This document shows, in pieces, positions 53,762 to 62,076 of a DNA stretch of 64,000 nt. The notes under the pieces were generated by a model. That model was not told the DNA's origin and searched no databases. It saw only the letters and a program-made list of their open reading frames with translations. Positions within the stretch are counted from its first letter, which is position 1. Every line of letters begins with the position of its first letter. The translations under genes and the position numbers were made by a program. Origin of the DNA: CAZISM01 sp964541895 (lineage in GTDB: Bacteria > Zhuqueibacterota > Zhuqueibacteria > Residuimicrobiales > Residuimicrobiaceae); contig CAZISM010000002.1 of the NCBI GenBank assembly GCA_964541895.1, forward strand, positions 62,001 through 126,000. The letters are read 5' to 3'.

Positions 53762-56317
53762 TTATTTAAAGGCAATGGTCTTTATATCCCCTTCGCTCAT
53801 TTTAAAATGGTCAAGTCTTTTGGCTTTTTTCCCTTTCTGGGCAAGCTCCTTTAACTCCAACGTGCCAGATAGCAGTTCAATCTTTACTTCATTCGATGTG
53901 ACTTGGCAAATTCCCCAGGCATATCCATTACTCCAAAAATAGCGACCAGGATTTGAAGTAATACTCATCGATTTTGATACTCCAGAATACTGAAAATCAC
54001 TCAACGCGATTACAGCCGCCCAGCTGGCCATTGCCCGGGCATAATGGCCTCCGCATTCCACCTCGTTGAACGGATTGCGCTTTTCTCCGTCAAACCTGTC
54101 TCTGATCGATTTTATAATACGCAGTCCGTCCTTCTGCAGATCCTCATAAATCATTTCCGTGGCCGCTGCATATTCAAAACCTGTCATCACTTCATTAAAG
54201 TATGCAAATGGTACTTTAAGCCTGCCGCCGTGCGGCCATGATCCAATCAGCAAACCGGACTCTTTCCCCATCACAAACGATCTCATCTGATTAAATTGGT
54301 GAGTAAAGTCCGTTTGATAATTATATTTTATGATAGATCTCAGAGCTGTTTGAATGTGTTCTTTTTTGGCAAGGTGGCCCAGACCGCATATATGGGCCAT
54401 AACCTGTCCGACCAGCTGGTCGACGATGCAGCATGTGCCTAACTGATAATCGGGAATCTTGACCTTCGGATCGTTCATATCCAGAAATTGAAAGCTCTGT
54501 GGATCGGTAATCTTTTGCTCATAGTATTCACCGTTGAACAGATGGGCATCCATCCAGCTGCTTCCGCGGCGAAACAAATCATCGCATGTATCAGCAAACT
54601 CTTTGTCGTTCATATACAGCGCCATCCGGCTTCCGGCCTTTAAAGCCGCCAAATACCAAAACCCTGTCTGGGGGTTAGGTCCATAGTAATCTTCATCAAA
54701 GGTGTTGTGCTGTGCGCCTTCCATCACCCCGTCCTGATTGCCGTCCCATCCACCTTCGGTCCAGGCATAGGACAGGACTTTTTTTATTTGTTTCCAATTG
54801 GTTTTCAAAAATGCATCGTCTCCAGAGAGTTGCCAGTCGCGGTAGAATTTTACGATGCAGCCCATCTGACCGTCGGCGGCTCCTTTCCCTTTTCCTTTTG
54901 CCGCTTCACTTAAAGGCAGCTTTGCGCGAAAATACATCATGCCATCATCCCTGGTCGCATAATTAAACTCCACATCCCGCATCGTACGCGCCAGATGGCC
55001 GAAAAGAAAAGGAGTAGCCAATTCGTAATTCCACACATGGGTGCAAGAACCCCAGCATGAACCGGTCCTGTTCATAATCCCTTCCCAACCCATTAAATGT
55101 CCGCTGGGTATTCGAAAGGTCGTTTGAGATCGTAAGTTTGCCAGATTAAACAAAGCCGCTTCCTTAACCGCCTGTGGATACGTACTGCCGATAAAGGCTC
55201 CAACGAATTTTATCGTTTTCGATTCCAATTCAGGGATCTGAGGCACAATTTTCTTTGCGGCATCCCAGGCATCATCATACTGTATGGAATAATAGTTGCC
55301 CACGACCGTCGGCGACCATGCCATGCGATTGGGAAAATTCCATGTGATAAAAAACGTAAAGGTTTCTCTGCCTTTGGCGGGCACCGTTTTTTTTACCGCA
55401 AGGGACCCCATAGGATCATCGTCGACCGATTGGTGCGCATCCACCAGTTGGCCGTCGTCACTGAAATCATCCCAAAAATCCAGCAGCGCAAGCCCCCACA
55501 TATTGCTGCGCGAGGACGTTCGATACGTAACGCCGCCGTTTGCCGCTGTGCTGAGAGCAATGGTGCCCCATGCCGGATCATTTTTTGCAACACCGTCTGA
55601 ATACATATACAGGCCTTTGAGCGTCCCGTCGGCATGATACACATTCACATTCCTTTTTGCTCCTGTGGGAATGTAGTCGTTTCTAAAATCTGAAGTATAT
55701 TTGCTGCCATCCTTACCTACAAAATTGCGCATTGAACCGCACACGGCCACCTCGATGGCATTGTTTGCAGGATTGGATACTTCATAGCTTAGCACCGCGA
55801 CAGGCAGACCGCTCGCCTCTTCGTTGGCCGGCAGCAAAGGATTGAATCCTTTTATTTTTACTGACACCGGAATATGTTCATCCCACAAGCTTACCTCTCC
55901 GAATGGATACGCCGCGCTGAATTTGGCGTTGGAAAATCTTGGCAGCCCATAATGATTTGTAGATCTTCCCTCCATGTGCATATATTCTGAAGGCAAGACG
56001 GGACCAAGGAGCGCAGCGGCAATCGCTTTTTTGCCCTTTTCCTTCATAAAGATGGCGAAAAAAGGCGCATCATTTCCGACCGGAACTGTGGAGTAACCTT
56101 TTCCCGGGATGTTCATTATTTCCCAATCTTTGAGTTCACCACGACCACCCAGCGAAACCGTGCCGGTACCAATGCCACCCAAGGGCAGAGCTACTTCCTT
56201 CAAGGCATGACCTTGATAGGTGCGAAGCAGCGGCCACAGTGAAGGTTTCCATTCTTGAGAATAACAGATCAGGCCAGGAATGAGGGCCAGGCAAGTACAT
56301 AATTGGCGAATGAACAT
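53762..56317 (-). CDS. GH116-type glycosidase (beta-glucosidase/glucosylceramidase family)
   Basis: An 851-residue exported enzyme with signal MFIRQLCTCLALIPGLICYS. The N-terminal beta domain begins ALKEVALPLGGIGTGTVSLG, a hallmark of the bacterial GH116/GBA2 family. The (alpha/alpha)6 barrel has GSCTHVWNYELA with the expected Glu nucleophile and AQHNTFDEDYYGPNP with the acid/base Asp region. Members cleave beta-glucosides and beta-xylosides. GGAAAGAG precedes ATG 56317. It is the most downstream gene of a minus-strand block running from 60815 and is 273 bp from the next gene. The C-terminal tail is Lys-rich. Confidence 0.88.
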   Translation of the reverse strand: MFIRQLCTCLALIPGLICYSQEWKPSLWPLLRTYQGHALKEVALPLGGIGTGTVSLGGRGELKDWEIMNIPGKGYSTVPVGNDAPFFAIFMKEKGKKAIAAALLGPVLPSEYMHMEGRSTNHYGLPRFSNAKFSAAYPFGEVSLWDEHIPVSVKIKGFNPLLPANEEASGLPVAVLSYEVSNPANNAIEVAVCGSMRNFVGKDGSKYTSDFRNDYIPTGAKRNVNVYHADGTLKGLYMYSDGVAKNDPAWGTIALSTAANGGVTYRTSSRSNMWGLALLDFWDDFSDDGQLVDAHQSVDDDPMGSLAVKKTVPAKGRETFTFFITWNFPNRMAWSPTVVGNYYSIQYDDAWDAAKKIVPQIPELESKTIKFVGAFIGSTYPQAVKEAALFNLANLRSQTTFRIPSGHLMGWEGIMNRTGSCWGSCTHVWNYELATPFLFGHLARTMRDVEFNYATRDDGMMYFRAKLPLSEAAKGKGKGAADGQMGCIVKFYRDWQLSGDDAFLKTNWKQIKKVLSYAWTEGGWDGNQDGVMEGAQHNTFDEDYYGPNPQTGFWYLAALKAGSRMALYMNDKEFADTCDDLFRRGSSWMDAHLFNGEYYEQKITDPQSFQFLDMNDPKVKIPDYQLGTCCIVDQLVGQVMAHICGLGHLAKKEHIQTALRSIIKYNYQTDFTHQFNQMRSFVMGKESGLLIGSWPHGGRLKVPFAYFNEVMTGFEYAAATEMIYEDLQKDGLRIIKSIRDRFDGEKRNPFNEVECGGHYARAMASWAAVIALSDFQYSGVSKSMSITSNPGRYFWSNGYAWGICQVTSNEVKIELLSGTLELKELAQKGKKAKRLDHFKMSEGDIKTIAFK

Positions 56318-56590
56318 GATGATCTCTTTCCAATTAATATTTTTATCGGGATAAGAGGCGGTCCAGCCTCTGCAGCAGCCATAGATACAGCCACGCGGGA
56401 CGGCCGCGGCGTGGCTCTGCCGTTTTTGTCGAACGCTATCAGGTCGAGACAGCTGCCGGACTAGCCGCGCCCGCTCGTGAACCAGTGGATGCTCCCCTCC
56501 ACTCCGGGTTGACCGTTGGTTCTGGTACTGCGGCCGCCCGGTGATTTTGATCCTCCTCTGCCGGCTTCGATCGTGTGGCGGAATGGCGGC

Positions 56591-58480
56591 CTATTCCTTC
56601 TCTTCTCCTGAATTGAAATCCAGAGTCAAACGTTTATCGCCCTTGGCGATATGAACAACTCCGCTATCCCAATCGGACTGTAGATAAGGACAATCATACG
56701 TTTTGTAATTCAGATTCACCGGTTGCCCATTATATTCCCGCAACCCCCGGGTGTTCATAGCCAGGGTTCCGTATCGTCTTGACCGACAGGTCAGGTGCAT
56801 CGCTTTGGCATCAAAGCTGATCTTGTCCTGCAAAATTTCTCGCATAAAATTTTCCAGAGAACCGTATTCAGCAAGCATGCCCACCTGACACACGGCTCCG
56901 TTCCGTGGTCCCTGGCTGATGATTTCCTTGTCCCGCCATACTCCGGTAAACGTCCAGCCTAAAGTCCCTGTCATGGCCGATTTGAAATCCAACTGATCCG
57001 TTTTAATTTCCCATACATAGCCGTTCAGCATCTTTAGCGAGGCAACACCATGGCCTTCCTGCAGGAAAATGTAGCCTTCTCGTTCCACGACTCTTTCGAA
57101 TGAAGATTTCGGAACATAAGCGTGAATCCATTGATACGGCTGATCAGGAGGTATATCGTACAGAGCCAACAAAACACCCTGGTGTTGAAAAAAATGGCTG
57201 CAACCGCAACGGAGGTCGCCGGTCCAGTAGCCGTGTTCGTTGCCGCTGGTACCCGGATGATGGGTAAATAGGCGCGCCGTGAGCCGGGTTGGAAACGAGA
57301 GATCCCACTCGTGCTGTTCATGATGGGCATACCATTTACCGTCACACTCCGGCGGATAGGCCTCCTGCCGTTGCACGCAGCCCATCATATAAAAAGGAGT
57401 GTAATAGGTATATTTGCTGATGCTGCCGGCCAGAGGATGCTGCGGCATAACATCATCGACGTTATGCAAATGCTTCCGTTCTCGGTTCTCATAGATCTGT
57501 TCCCGATCGAGCGCGATATCAATCACAATTTCTGGCGGACGATAGGATGAGAGCAGGGGATCCACCAAAGTACTTTTCTCTTGCACGGTCGCCGGATCGA
57601 CATTGCCGAAATAGAGGTACTGCAGCGGATAGGTGGCTTCATGGCCATGATCCAGCGCGTGCGGTGCGTAGATTCTGCCATGAGCGCCACCAAACATGCC
57701 ATGCCGTGAATCTACAGCCATATCGACCAGTAAAAGAGTGAGCATTTTGCCGGCGAGCTGTTGTATCGTCTTGTCCAGGCTATGATCATGCAAGGTGGTG
57801 AGGCATTCCCATTCCGGTTGAAAATAGCAAGGAGAATCGAATTCGCCCCATCCCCGGCAGGCGCGAAAACGGATGAAGCGGGCCAGCCAGTCACGATCCT
57901 GCCCGACCAATTCTGATCCCTTTTTGCCATAGGCCTGAAAAAGCGAATCCGGGAACGCCAGGCCCATCAAAAAACGGCTGGTGTGAAACAGCAGGTGATG
58001 GTTTTCAGATGGATGGACACTTTTGAATTCGCAAGTAAAGAAAAAACGTCGAATCCGCTGCACGGTGGCCGGCTCCAGTTTCCCGGTATCCTTGAACAGG
58101 TAATAGGCCTGACAGAGCTTCATGGCGGCAAAGTCATTTTCGCCGTAATGATCGCGTCCGTTGGGATGTGGGTGATCGAACCATTCTGCGGTCCGTCGAA
58201 TGCGCTGGTTAGCCTCTTTGACAAAACGATTTAAAGCCAAGTTAGCGATTGCGCGATTTGCATAGATGTCCAGCTTCGCATCGGCAATCATCGAACCGGC
58301 GATGTTGTGCTCTGCCGTATTTTCCAGCAATAGCCGGCGCCGGGATTCAAAGGATGCGATCGACTCCTGGACCGTCAGGTCCGAAACATGAAGCACACGC
58401 TCGGCTTGAGAGCGCAGGTTTTGATTCAGACCGGACAGAACCATAAAAAGGAATAAAGAAACATGCGTGAATCGCTTCAT
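56591..58480 (-). CDS. Secreted alpha/alpha-barrel protein, possible polysaccharide lyase
   Basis: A 629-residue protein with signal MKRFTHVSLFLFMVLSG. Residues about 60-330 are helical with a Tyr/His-rich cleft (DHYGENDFAAMKLCQAYYLF, HPSENHHLLFHTSRFLMGL, GWGEFDSPCYFQPEWECLTT). Residues about 380-625 are beta-rich. This toroid plus beta-sheet plan is common to alginate, heparin and similar lyases, with Asn/His/Tyr residues for beta-elimination. I cannot name the family, and the assignment is by architecture only. GAGGG lies 6 nt before ATG 58480. Confidence 0.55.
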   Translation of the reverse strand: MKRFTHVSLFLFMVLSGLNQNLRSQAERVLHVSDLTVQESIASFESRRRLLLENTAEHNIAGSMIADAKLDIYANRAIANLALNRFVKEANQRIRRTAEWFDHPHPNGRDHYGENDFAAMKLCQAYYLFKDTGKLEPATVQRIRRFFFTCEFKSVHPSENHHLLFHTSRFLMGLAFPDSLFQAYGKKGSELVGQDRDWLARFIRFRACRGWGEFDSPCYFQPEWECLTTLHDHSLDKTIQQLAGKMLTLLLVDMAVDSRHGMFGGAHGRIYAPHALDHGHEATYPLQYLYFGNVDPATVQEKSTLVDPLLSSYRPPEIVIDIALDREQIYENRERKHLHNVDDVMPQHPLAGSISKYTYYTPFYMMGCVQRQEAYPPECDGKWYAHHEQHEWDLSFPTRLTARLFTHHPGTSGNEHGYWTGDLRCGCSHFFQHQGVLLALYDIPPDQPYQWIHAYVPKSSFERVVEREGYIFLQEGHGVASLKMLNGYVWEIKTDQLDFKSAMTGTLGWTFTGVWRDKEIISQGPRNGAVCQVGMLAEYGSLENFMREILQDKISFDAKAMHLTCRSRRYGTLAMNTRGLREYNGQPVNLNYKTYDCPYLQSDWDSGVVHIAKGDKRLTLDFNSGEEKE

Positions 58481-58872
58481 CAGAGCCCTCTATCCTGATT
58501 CTTATGTTTGTGCGAATCTCGAAAACAGGAGCATATGGATATCGCAGACGTGGCCGGGTTGTTGAAATAGAATTGTCGAACACCTGGCATTTCGTTCCGA
58601 TCGGAATTGTTACACGAGGCGAGCAACGTGATTCTTGCTGCATATCATGGCTCGAAGGCCAAGTTCGAACCAAATGCAACGGCGCCAAGACACACAGCTA
58701 CCGGTGCGCGTACAAGGTTCTTGAACCCGAATCGGCTAAATGCTACATTTGCGTGAACGGTAAAGTATGAATCGTGACTCATGATAAACGTTAAAGCAAT
58801 CCAAAATTGTCTCTCGTTCATGATATATATCACCAAAAAACGATGGAACAGTTATTGGCATCAGCTGGATGA
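58481..58872. other. Intergenic region without a supportable gene
   Basis: About 390 bp upstream of the minus-strand 58480 start. It has stop codons in most frames. One plus-strand frame from 58504 shows no family likeness. It presumably holds the promoter of the 58480 gene. Confidence 0.4.
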
Positions 58873-59091
58873 AGTCATAAAACTTTTGCCGGACATTTTG
58901 GGGAAGTAGGCCAGGCCGGGTTTTCCCTGCGAAAAGTGGTCGAACGGCTGGAACAGCACGGTGTGGAATGTATTCGCACCTACCGCGTATTTGAAAATCC
59001 CTATCACCGCTTTTTTATCCTCAAGATTCGCCGCGCCAACGCCGGACAGCCCGGTCTGTCCTCAATCGCCGCTCGATGTCGTAGAGGATGA
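58873..59091 (+). pseudogene. Remnant of a gene, methyltransferase C-terminus-like
   Basis: An open stretch without a start codon reads GFSLRKVVERLEQHGVECI followed by RTYRVFENPYHRFFILKIRR, ending in TGA at 59089. The pattern resembles the last strands of class I SAM-dependent methyltransferases. Upstream coding-like residues (YWHQLDEVIKLLP) are in another frame, so the gene looks truncated and frameshifted. Its end overlaps the end of the convergent 59062 gene by 30 bp. Confidence 0.35.
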
Positions 59092-60435
59092 TGAGCGCTG
59101 GAGAAAGGAAAGCCGGGCCAATTCCTGCTCGGTGATGTATCGGTTCCAACTGAGCAGTTTCACCTTTTTATCATCGATGCGCTCGATATAGCTCCATAGG
59201 GCAGAGTCAAAATCTCCCCGTATGTTCCTCGCGCCGTTACTGTCTTCAATATAAATGTTGCCATTATCCAGAATCCTGGTCGCTCCCTGGGTTCTCGTCC
59301 TTAGCGATATCGATGCCAAGAGCTGGGCATATGGCGTGGTAATGCTCCCATTCGAGAAATCGTAGACGTACTGTTGGTTGTGACCGTCAACAAATATTCC
59401 GTTGGCATTCTTAAAGCGGGCTTCTATCACATTATTGCCGAAAACCGAAATCCGAGTGGAATCGAGAATATCGACATCATGTTGACGCAGCCAGGGGCCG
59501 TTCTGCCGCCATAAAATCTTATTGGTGGAAGGACGGTACAGCAAAACCAGATTTTGATTGCGCAAGCTTAGAAACAGATCGCCTTTTTTCCAGAAGCGAG
59601 CGTCCTGCAACACCGGCTGGATATCGTTCATGTGGCTGTAATCCAGATACGTTTCATTCATCGTTTCCGACGGATTGATAAAGAATACTCCGCGATCATA
59701 TCCGTTCTCGATCAACAGCTCGAAAACGGACTTTTGGTATAGAATCCGGCCGTCCACAGGCGAGAGTTTGGTTATGACATCGTCGGTGATCTGATACTTG
59801 TCCGAGTTTTTTGTGGAAGCGTTGAACGCGCATACCCATATGTTGCCGTCGGCGTCCGGTTCGATCGTATGATGGCACATGGCCGTATTCGCCCAGACCA
59901 GTCGGGCGTGTCTGTCGATTTTGAATATGCCTGATGCCCGAAAAATCAGCGAGCCATCGTCCAGCAGCAGCGGAGCATAGCATTTGAAATCGGTGCGTGT
60001 GAAACGATTCTGCGCGCCCTGGAACACATTGCTGATAATGGTCGTGTTGGCGATTTTAATTAATTGGTCAACGTCCGGCACCCAGCGATACACGGTGTTG
60101 CCGTCCCGGATGCGAATCAGTTTGACAATCGATTGATTCAGCGAATCGTCCCATGAGGGCAGCAGCAAATAATCTTTGCATACGGCGCTTGTATCGAAAT
60201 AGACAAATCCGTTTTGCCCTGAAAAAGTGTTGGGTTGTTCCAGTGGCTTTAGCGAGTCAGGATCTAAAAGGTTGGCCATGTGCATGGGCAGTTCCATTAA
60301 AAACAGAACCACTTCCCTTGCCTGTCCCGTAATTCTGCTGCCGCCCTCCAGCACATGCCGTGCCACTCCCATCGAGAGGATCATGACAGCAAAAAGGAGC
60401 CAAAATCCGACTAATAGTATTCGTGCTTTGGTCAT
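59062..60435 (-). CDS. Arylsulfotransferase-like membrane-anchored beta-propeller
   Basis: A 457-residue protein with one N-terminal membrane helix (ILLVGFWLLFAVMILSMGVA) and a periplasmic PQQ-type propeller. Histidine-bearing motifs match the arylsulfotransferase (ASST) families: NTAMCHHTIEPDADGNIWV, LDYSHMNDIQPV and RQHDVDILDSTRISVFGNN. ASST enzymes move sulfate from aryl sulfate donors to acceptors through a sulfohistidine, without formylglycine. In this locus it could move or remove sulfate alongside the S1 sulfatases. AAAGG precedes ATG 60435. It is separated by 47 bp from the truncated sialidase-like gene upstream. Confidence 0.72.
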   Translation of the reverse strand: MTKARILLVGFWLLFAVMILSMGVARHVLEGGSRITGQAREVVLFLMELPMHMANLLDPDSLKPLEQPNTFSGQNGFVYFDTSAVCKDYLLLPSWDDSLNQSIVKLIRIRDGNTVYRWVPDVDQLIKIANTTIISNVFQGAQNRFTRTDFKCYAPLLLDDGSLIFRASGIFKIDRHARLVWANTAMCHHTIEPDADGNIWVCAFNASTKNSDKYQITDDVITKLSPVDGRILYQKSVFELLIENGYDRGVFFINPSETMNETYLDYSHMNDIQPVLQDARFWKKGDLFLSLRNQNLVLLYRPSTNKILWRQNGPWLRQHDVDILDSTRISVFGNNVIEARFKNANGIFVDGHNQQYVYDFSNGSITTPYAQLLASISLRTRTQGATRILDNGNIYIEDSNGARNIRGDFDSALWSYIERIDDKKVKLLSWNRYITEQELARLSFLQRSSSSTTSSGD

Positions 60436-60482
60436 TTGTCAACCTTTGTCGACTCTCCGGTCCGCTATGCACAACGATAATG

Positions 60483-60815
60483 TTACTTGCTATCCAGCAC
60501 ACTGCTGTATTCGTTTTGAAATGTTTCGGCACGAACGTGCAGAACATCCTGCCAATCCCATATGGGCGCATCGGCCAGAAGAAACGGCTCCCTCCAGATT
60601 TGTGCGTTGGCCGTCTTGCGCATGCCCGAAATGCGCACGTCATCGGCCCGGCCCTCGCCGGAACCGTGATACCAGGCGAGCAACAGGTCGCCATTCGCCG
60701 GCTCGACGCGCGAGGAAAGGTGATTATGCCACGGCTCGGTGGGAAAGAGCGGGGTCTTTTCAAACCGTTGCCCAATGGCTGTTGCCGCGAGCAGATTAAT
60801 CAGCAGTCGAATCAT
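60483..60815 (-). pseudogene. Truncated sialidase-like (BNR) gene
   Basis: A 110-codon frame starting at ATG 60815 (GGGAG 8 nt upstream) with signal MIRLLINLLAATAIGQ. It continues as a BNR-type sialidase N-terminus: LSSRVEPANGDLLLAWYHGS, then EGRADDVRIS and WREPFLLADAP. Full-length relatives have about 350 or more residues with further propeller blades. Here the frame ends at a TAA at 60483 after one blade. The remainder appears deleted. It could instead be a short functional protein, but that is unlikely. Confidence 0.5.
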
Positions 60816-60967
60816 CCGGAAAACTCCCATGCCTTTGCTGTCACAAAATAATTCTTTACTTTTTCAATCACAAGACATTTCACGATTTCGGAAATATTCG
60901 ACATCAATCTGAGTGTTTTAATACTAAAGTCATGCTGTATGTATGATCAACGGGAGGTTAGGAAAAG

Positions 60968-61666
60968 ATGAAAACGAAATGTGTGGTGCTGCTGATGGGT
61001 GCAGTGCTGTTTTCCGGGCAAACGCTCTATAGCCAGGTACAAGCCGTTGAAAAGGCCAGGGATAAAAAAGCCATCGTCTCTGACAAAGCTTCGCTTCGGG
61101 ATGATCGTCACGATCTGAACCGGCTTTCCGATCTGGTCATGAAATGGGACGGGCTGCGCACGTCAGCCCCCAATTCCGAGGCGCTCAAAACGGTGGAACA
61201 GGAAATCTATGCTGAATTGCGGCGCGATGTCCGGGAGGCCAAAGCAGAAGTGAAGCAGGCGCAACGGGAGGTGAAACAATCGACGCGGGAGGTCGGCGCC
61301 TCGCACGCTGAAAAGGCCCGGGAACGGCTTGACCGCGACGGCGACCGCCGCGCGCTGCGGGATGATAAAAAGGATCTGCGCGATGACCGCCGCGACCGGC
61401 GGGATGATGTGCGCGATGAAAAAAAGGCGGAAGAGTTGCTGGCGAAAAAACGGGAACTTGCCAGTCGGCTGATCGATTTGCAGAAAAAGATCGATGCGGC
61501 AGGTCCGCGCGTGGACAAGCTGATGCGGGAGAAACAGTCGGATGTGCTGGAAGAGTATCTGCTGATATCCCGGGAAGAGGTCAAGCTGGGCCTGCGCGAG
61601 ATCAAAGAGGACAAACGGGAATTGCGCGAAGACAGGCGGGAGACCAGAGAAGATCGCAGAAAGTAA
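60968..61666 (+). CDS. Secreted charged coiled-coil protein with Asp-Arg repeats
   Basis: A 232-residue protein with signal MKTKCVVLLMGAVLFSGQ and nothing but long alpha-helical, highly charged sequence after it. Heptad-like runs (VREAKAEVKQAQREVKQSTR) and repeats of DDRRDRRDDVRDEKK and REDRRETREDRRK indicate a coiled coil. GGGAGGTTAGG precedes ATG 60968. It is divergent from the truncated sialidase gene across about 150 bp. No enzyme fold is present. A periplasmic structural or stress role is possible. It has no evident tie to glycan use. Confidence 0.75.
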   Translation: MKTKCVVLLMGAVLFSGQTLYSQVQAVEKARDKKAIVSDKASLRDDRHDLNRLSDLVMKWDGLRTSAPNSEALKTVEQEIYAELRRDVREAKAEVKQAQREVKQSTREVGASHAEKARERLDRDGDRRALRDDKKDLRDDRRDRRDDVRDEKKAEELLAKKRELASRLIDLQKKIDAAGPRVDKLMREKQSDVLEEYLLISREEVKLGLREIKEDKRELREDRRETREDRRK

Positions 61667-61736
61667 GCCTGCGGCAGATTAGCCGGCACGGCGAAAAATC
61701 GCTGCGCCCGCATCGTTTGCTGTGTACTCATGATCG

Positions 61737-61904
61737 ATAAGGTAATAAGGTTTGCAACTTTTCTTGGTGGCTGCTATTAAGGTCTAAACATTGCTCAGCC
61801 GCGGTAATTTTCGATGCCGGCGATAGATCGGTCTTTACAAAACAAACAGATGTTTTTTACCTTGGTAGCAGCAACGACCAACAGGAAAGACCTTATTGCC
61901 TTAT
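61737..61904. repeat. Imperfect inverted repeat pair, possible MITE-like element
   Basis: The left arm (61737-61788) begins ATAAGGTAATAAGG and ends GCTGCTATTAAGGTCTAAA. The right arm (61853-61904), read on the minus strand, begins ATAAGGCAATAAGG and ends GCTGCTACCAAGGTAAAAAA. Arms are about 52 nt with a 64-nt centre. A third copy of one arm is at 36993-37041. No transposase is present. No clear target duplication is visible at the ends. It fills the main part of the 410-bp gap 61667-62076. Confidence 0.5.
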
Positions 61905-62040
61905 TTTTTGCGAAACCGCTATCGGACGTGGTATACCGGGCAGCAGGACAGGTCTGAACTCCAAGGGTGAGAGAGTTGTACGGCACTGACAAAAATGATA
62001 AACCGCGATTCTATCTGTGTACTCTGCGCTGTCTGCGGAT

Positions 62041-62067
62041 AAAAAAACGGACGCTGGCAAGCGTCCG
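62041..62067 (-). terminator. Rho-independent terminator of the sulfur operon
   Basis: On the minus strand CGGACGCT (62067-62060) and AGCGTCCG (62055-62048) form a perfect 8-bp GC-rich stem with a 4-nt loop, followed by seven T. It starts 10 bp after the rhodanese stop codon. Confidence 0.92.
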
Positions 62068-62076
62068 ATCCTGATC

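Noticed and set aside
58504..58770. 88-codon plus-strand frame in the gap
   Set aside because: No ribosome site, no likeness to known proteins, and it reads through the upstream region of the 58480 gene.
61207..61731. 174-codon Ser/Arg-rich minus-strand frame
   Set aside because: It is the low-complexity mirror of the Asp/Arg coiled-coil gene.
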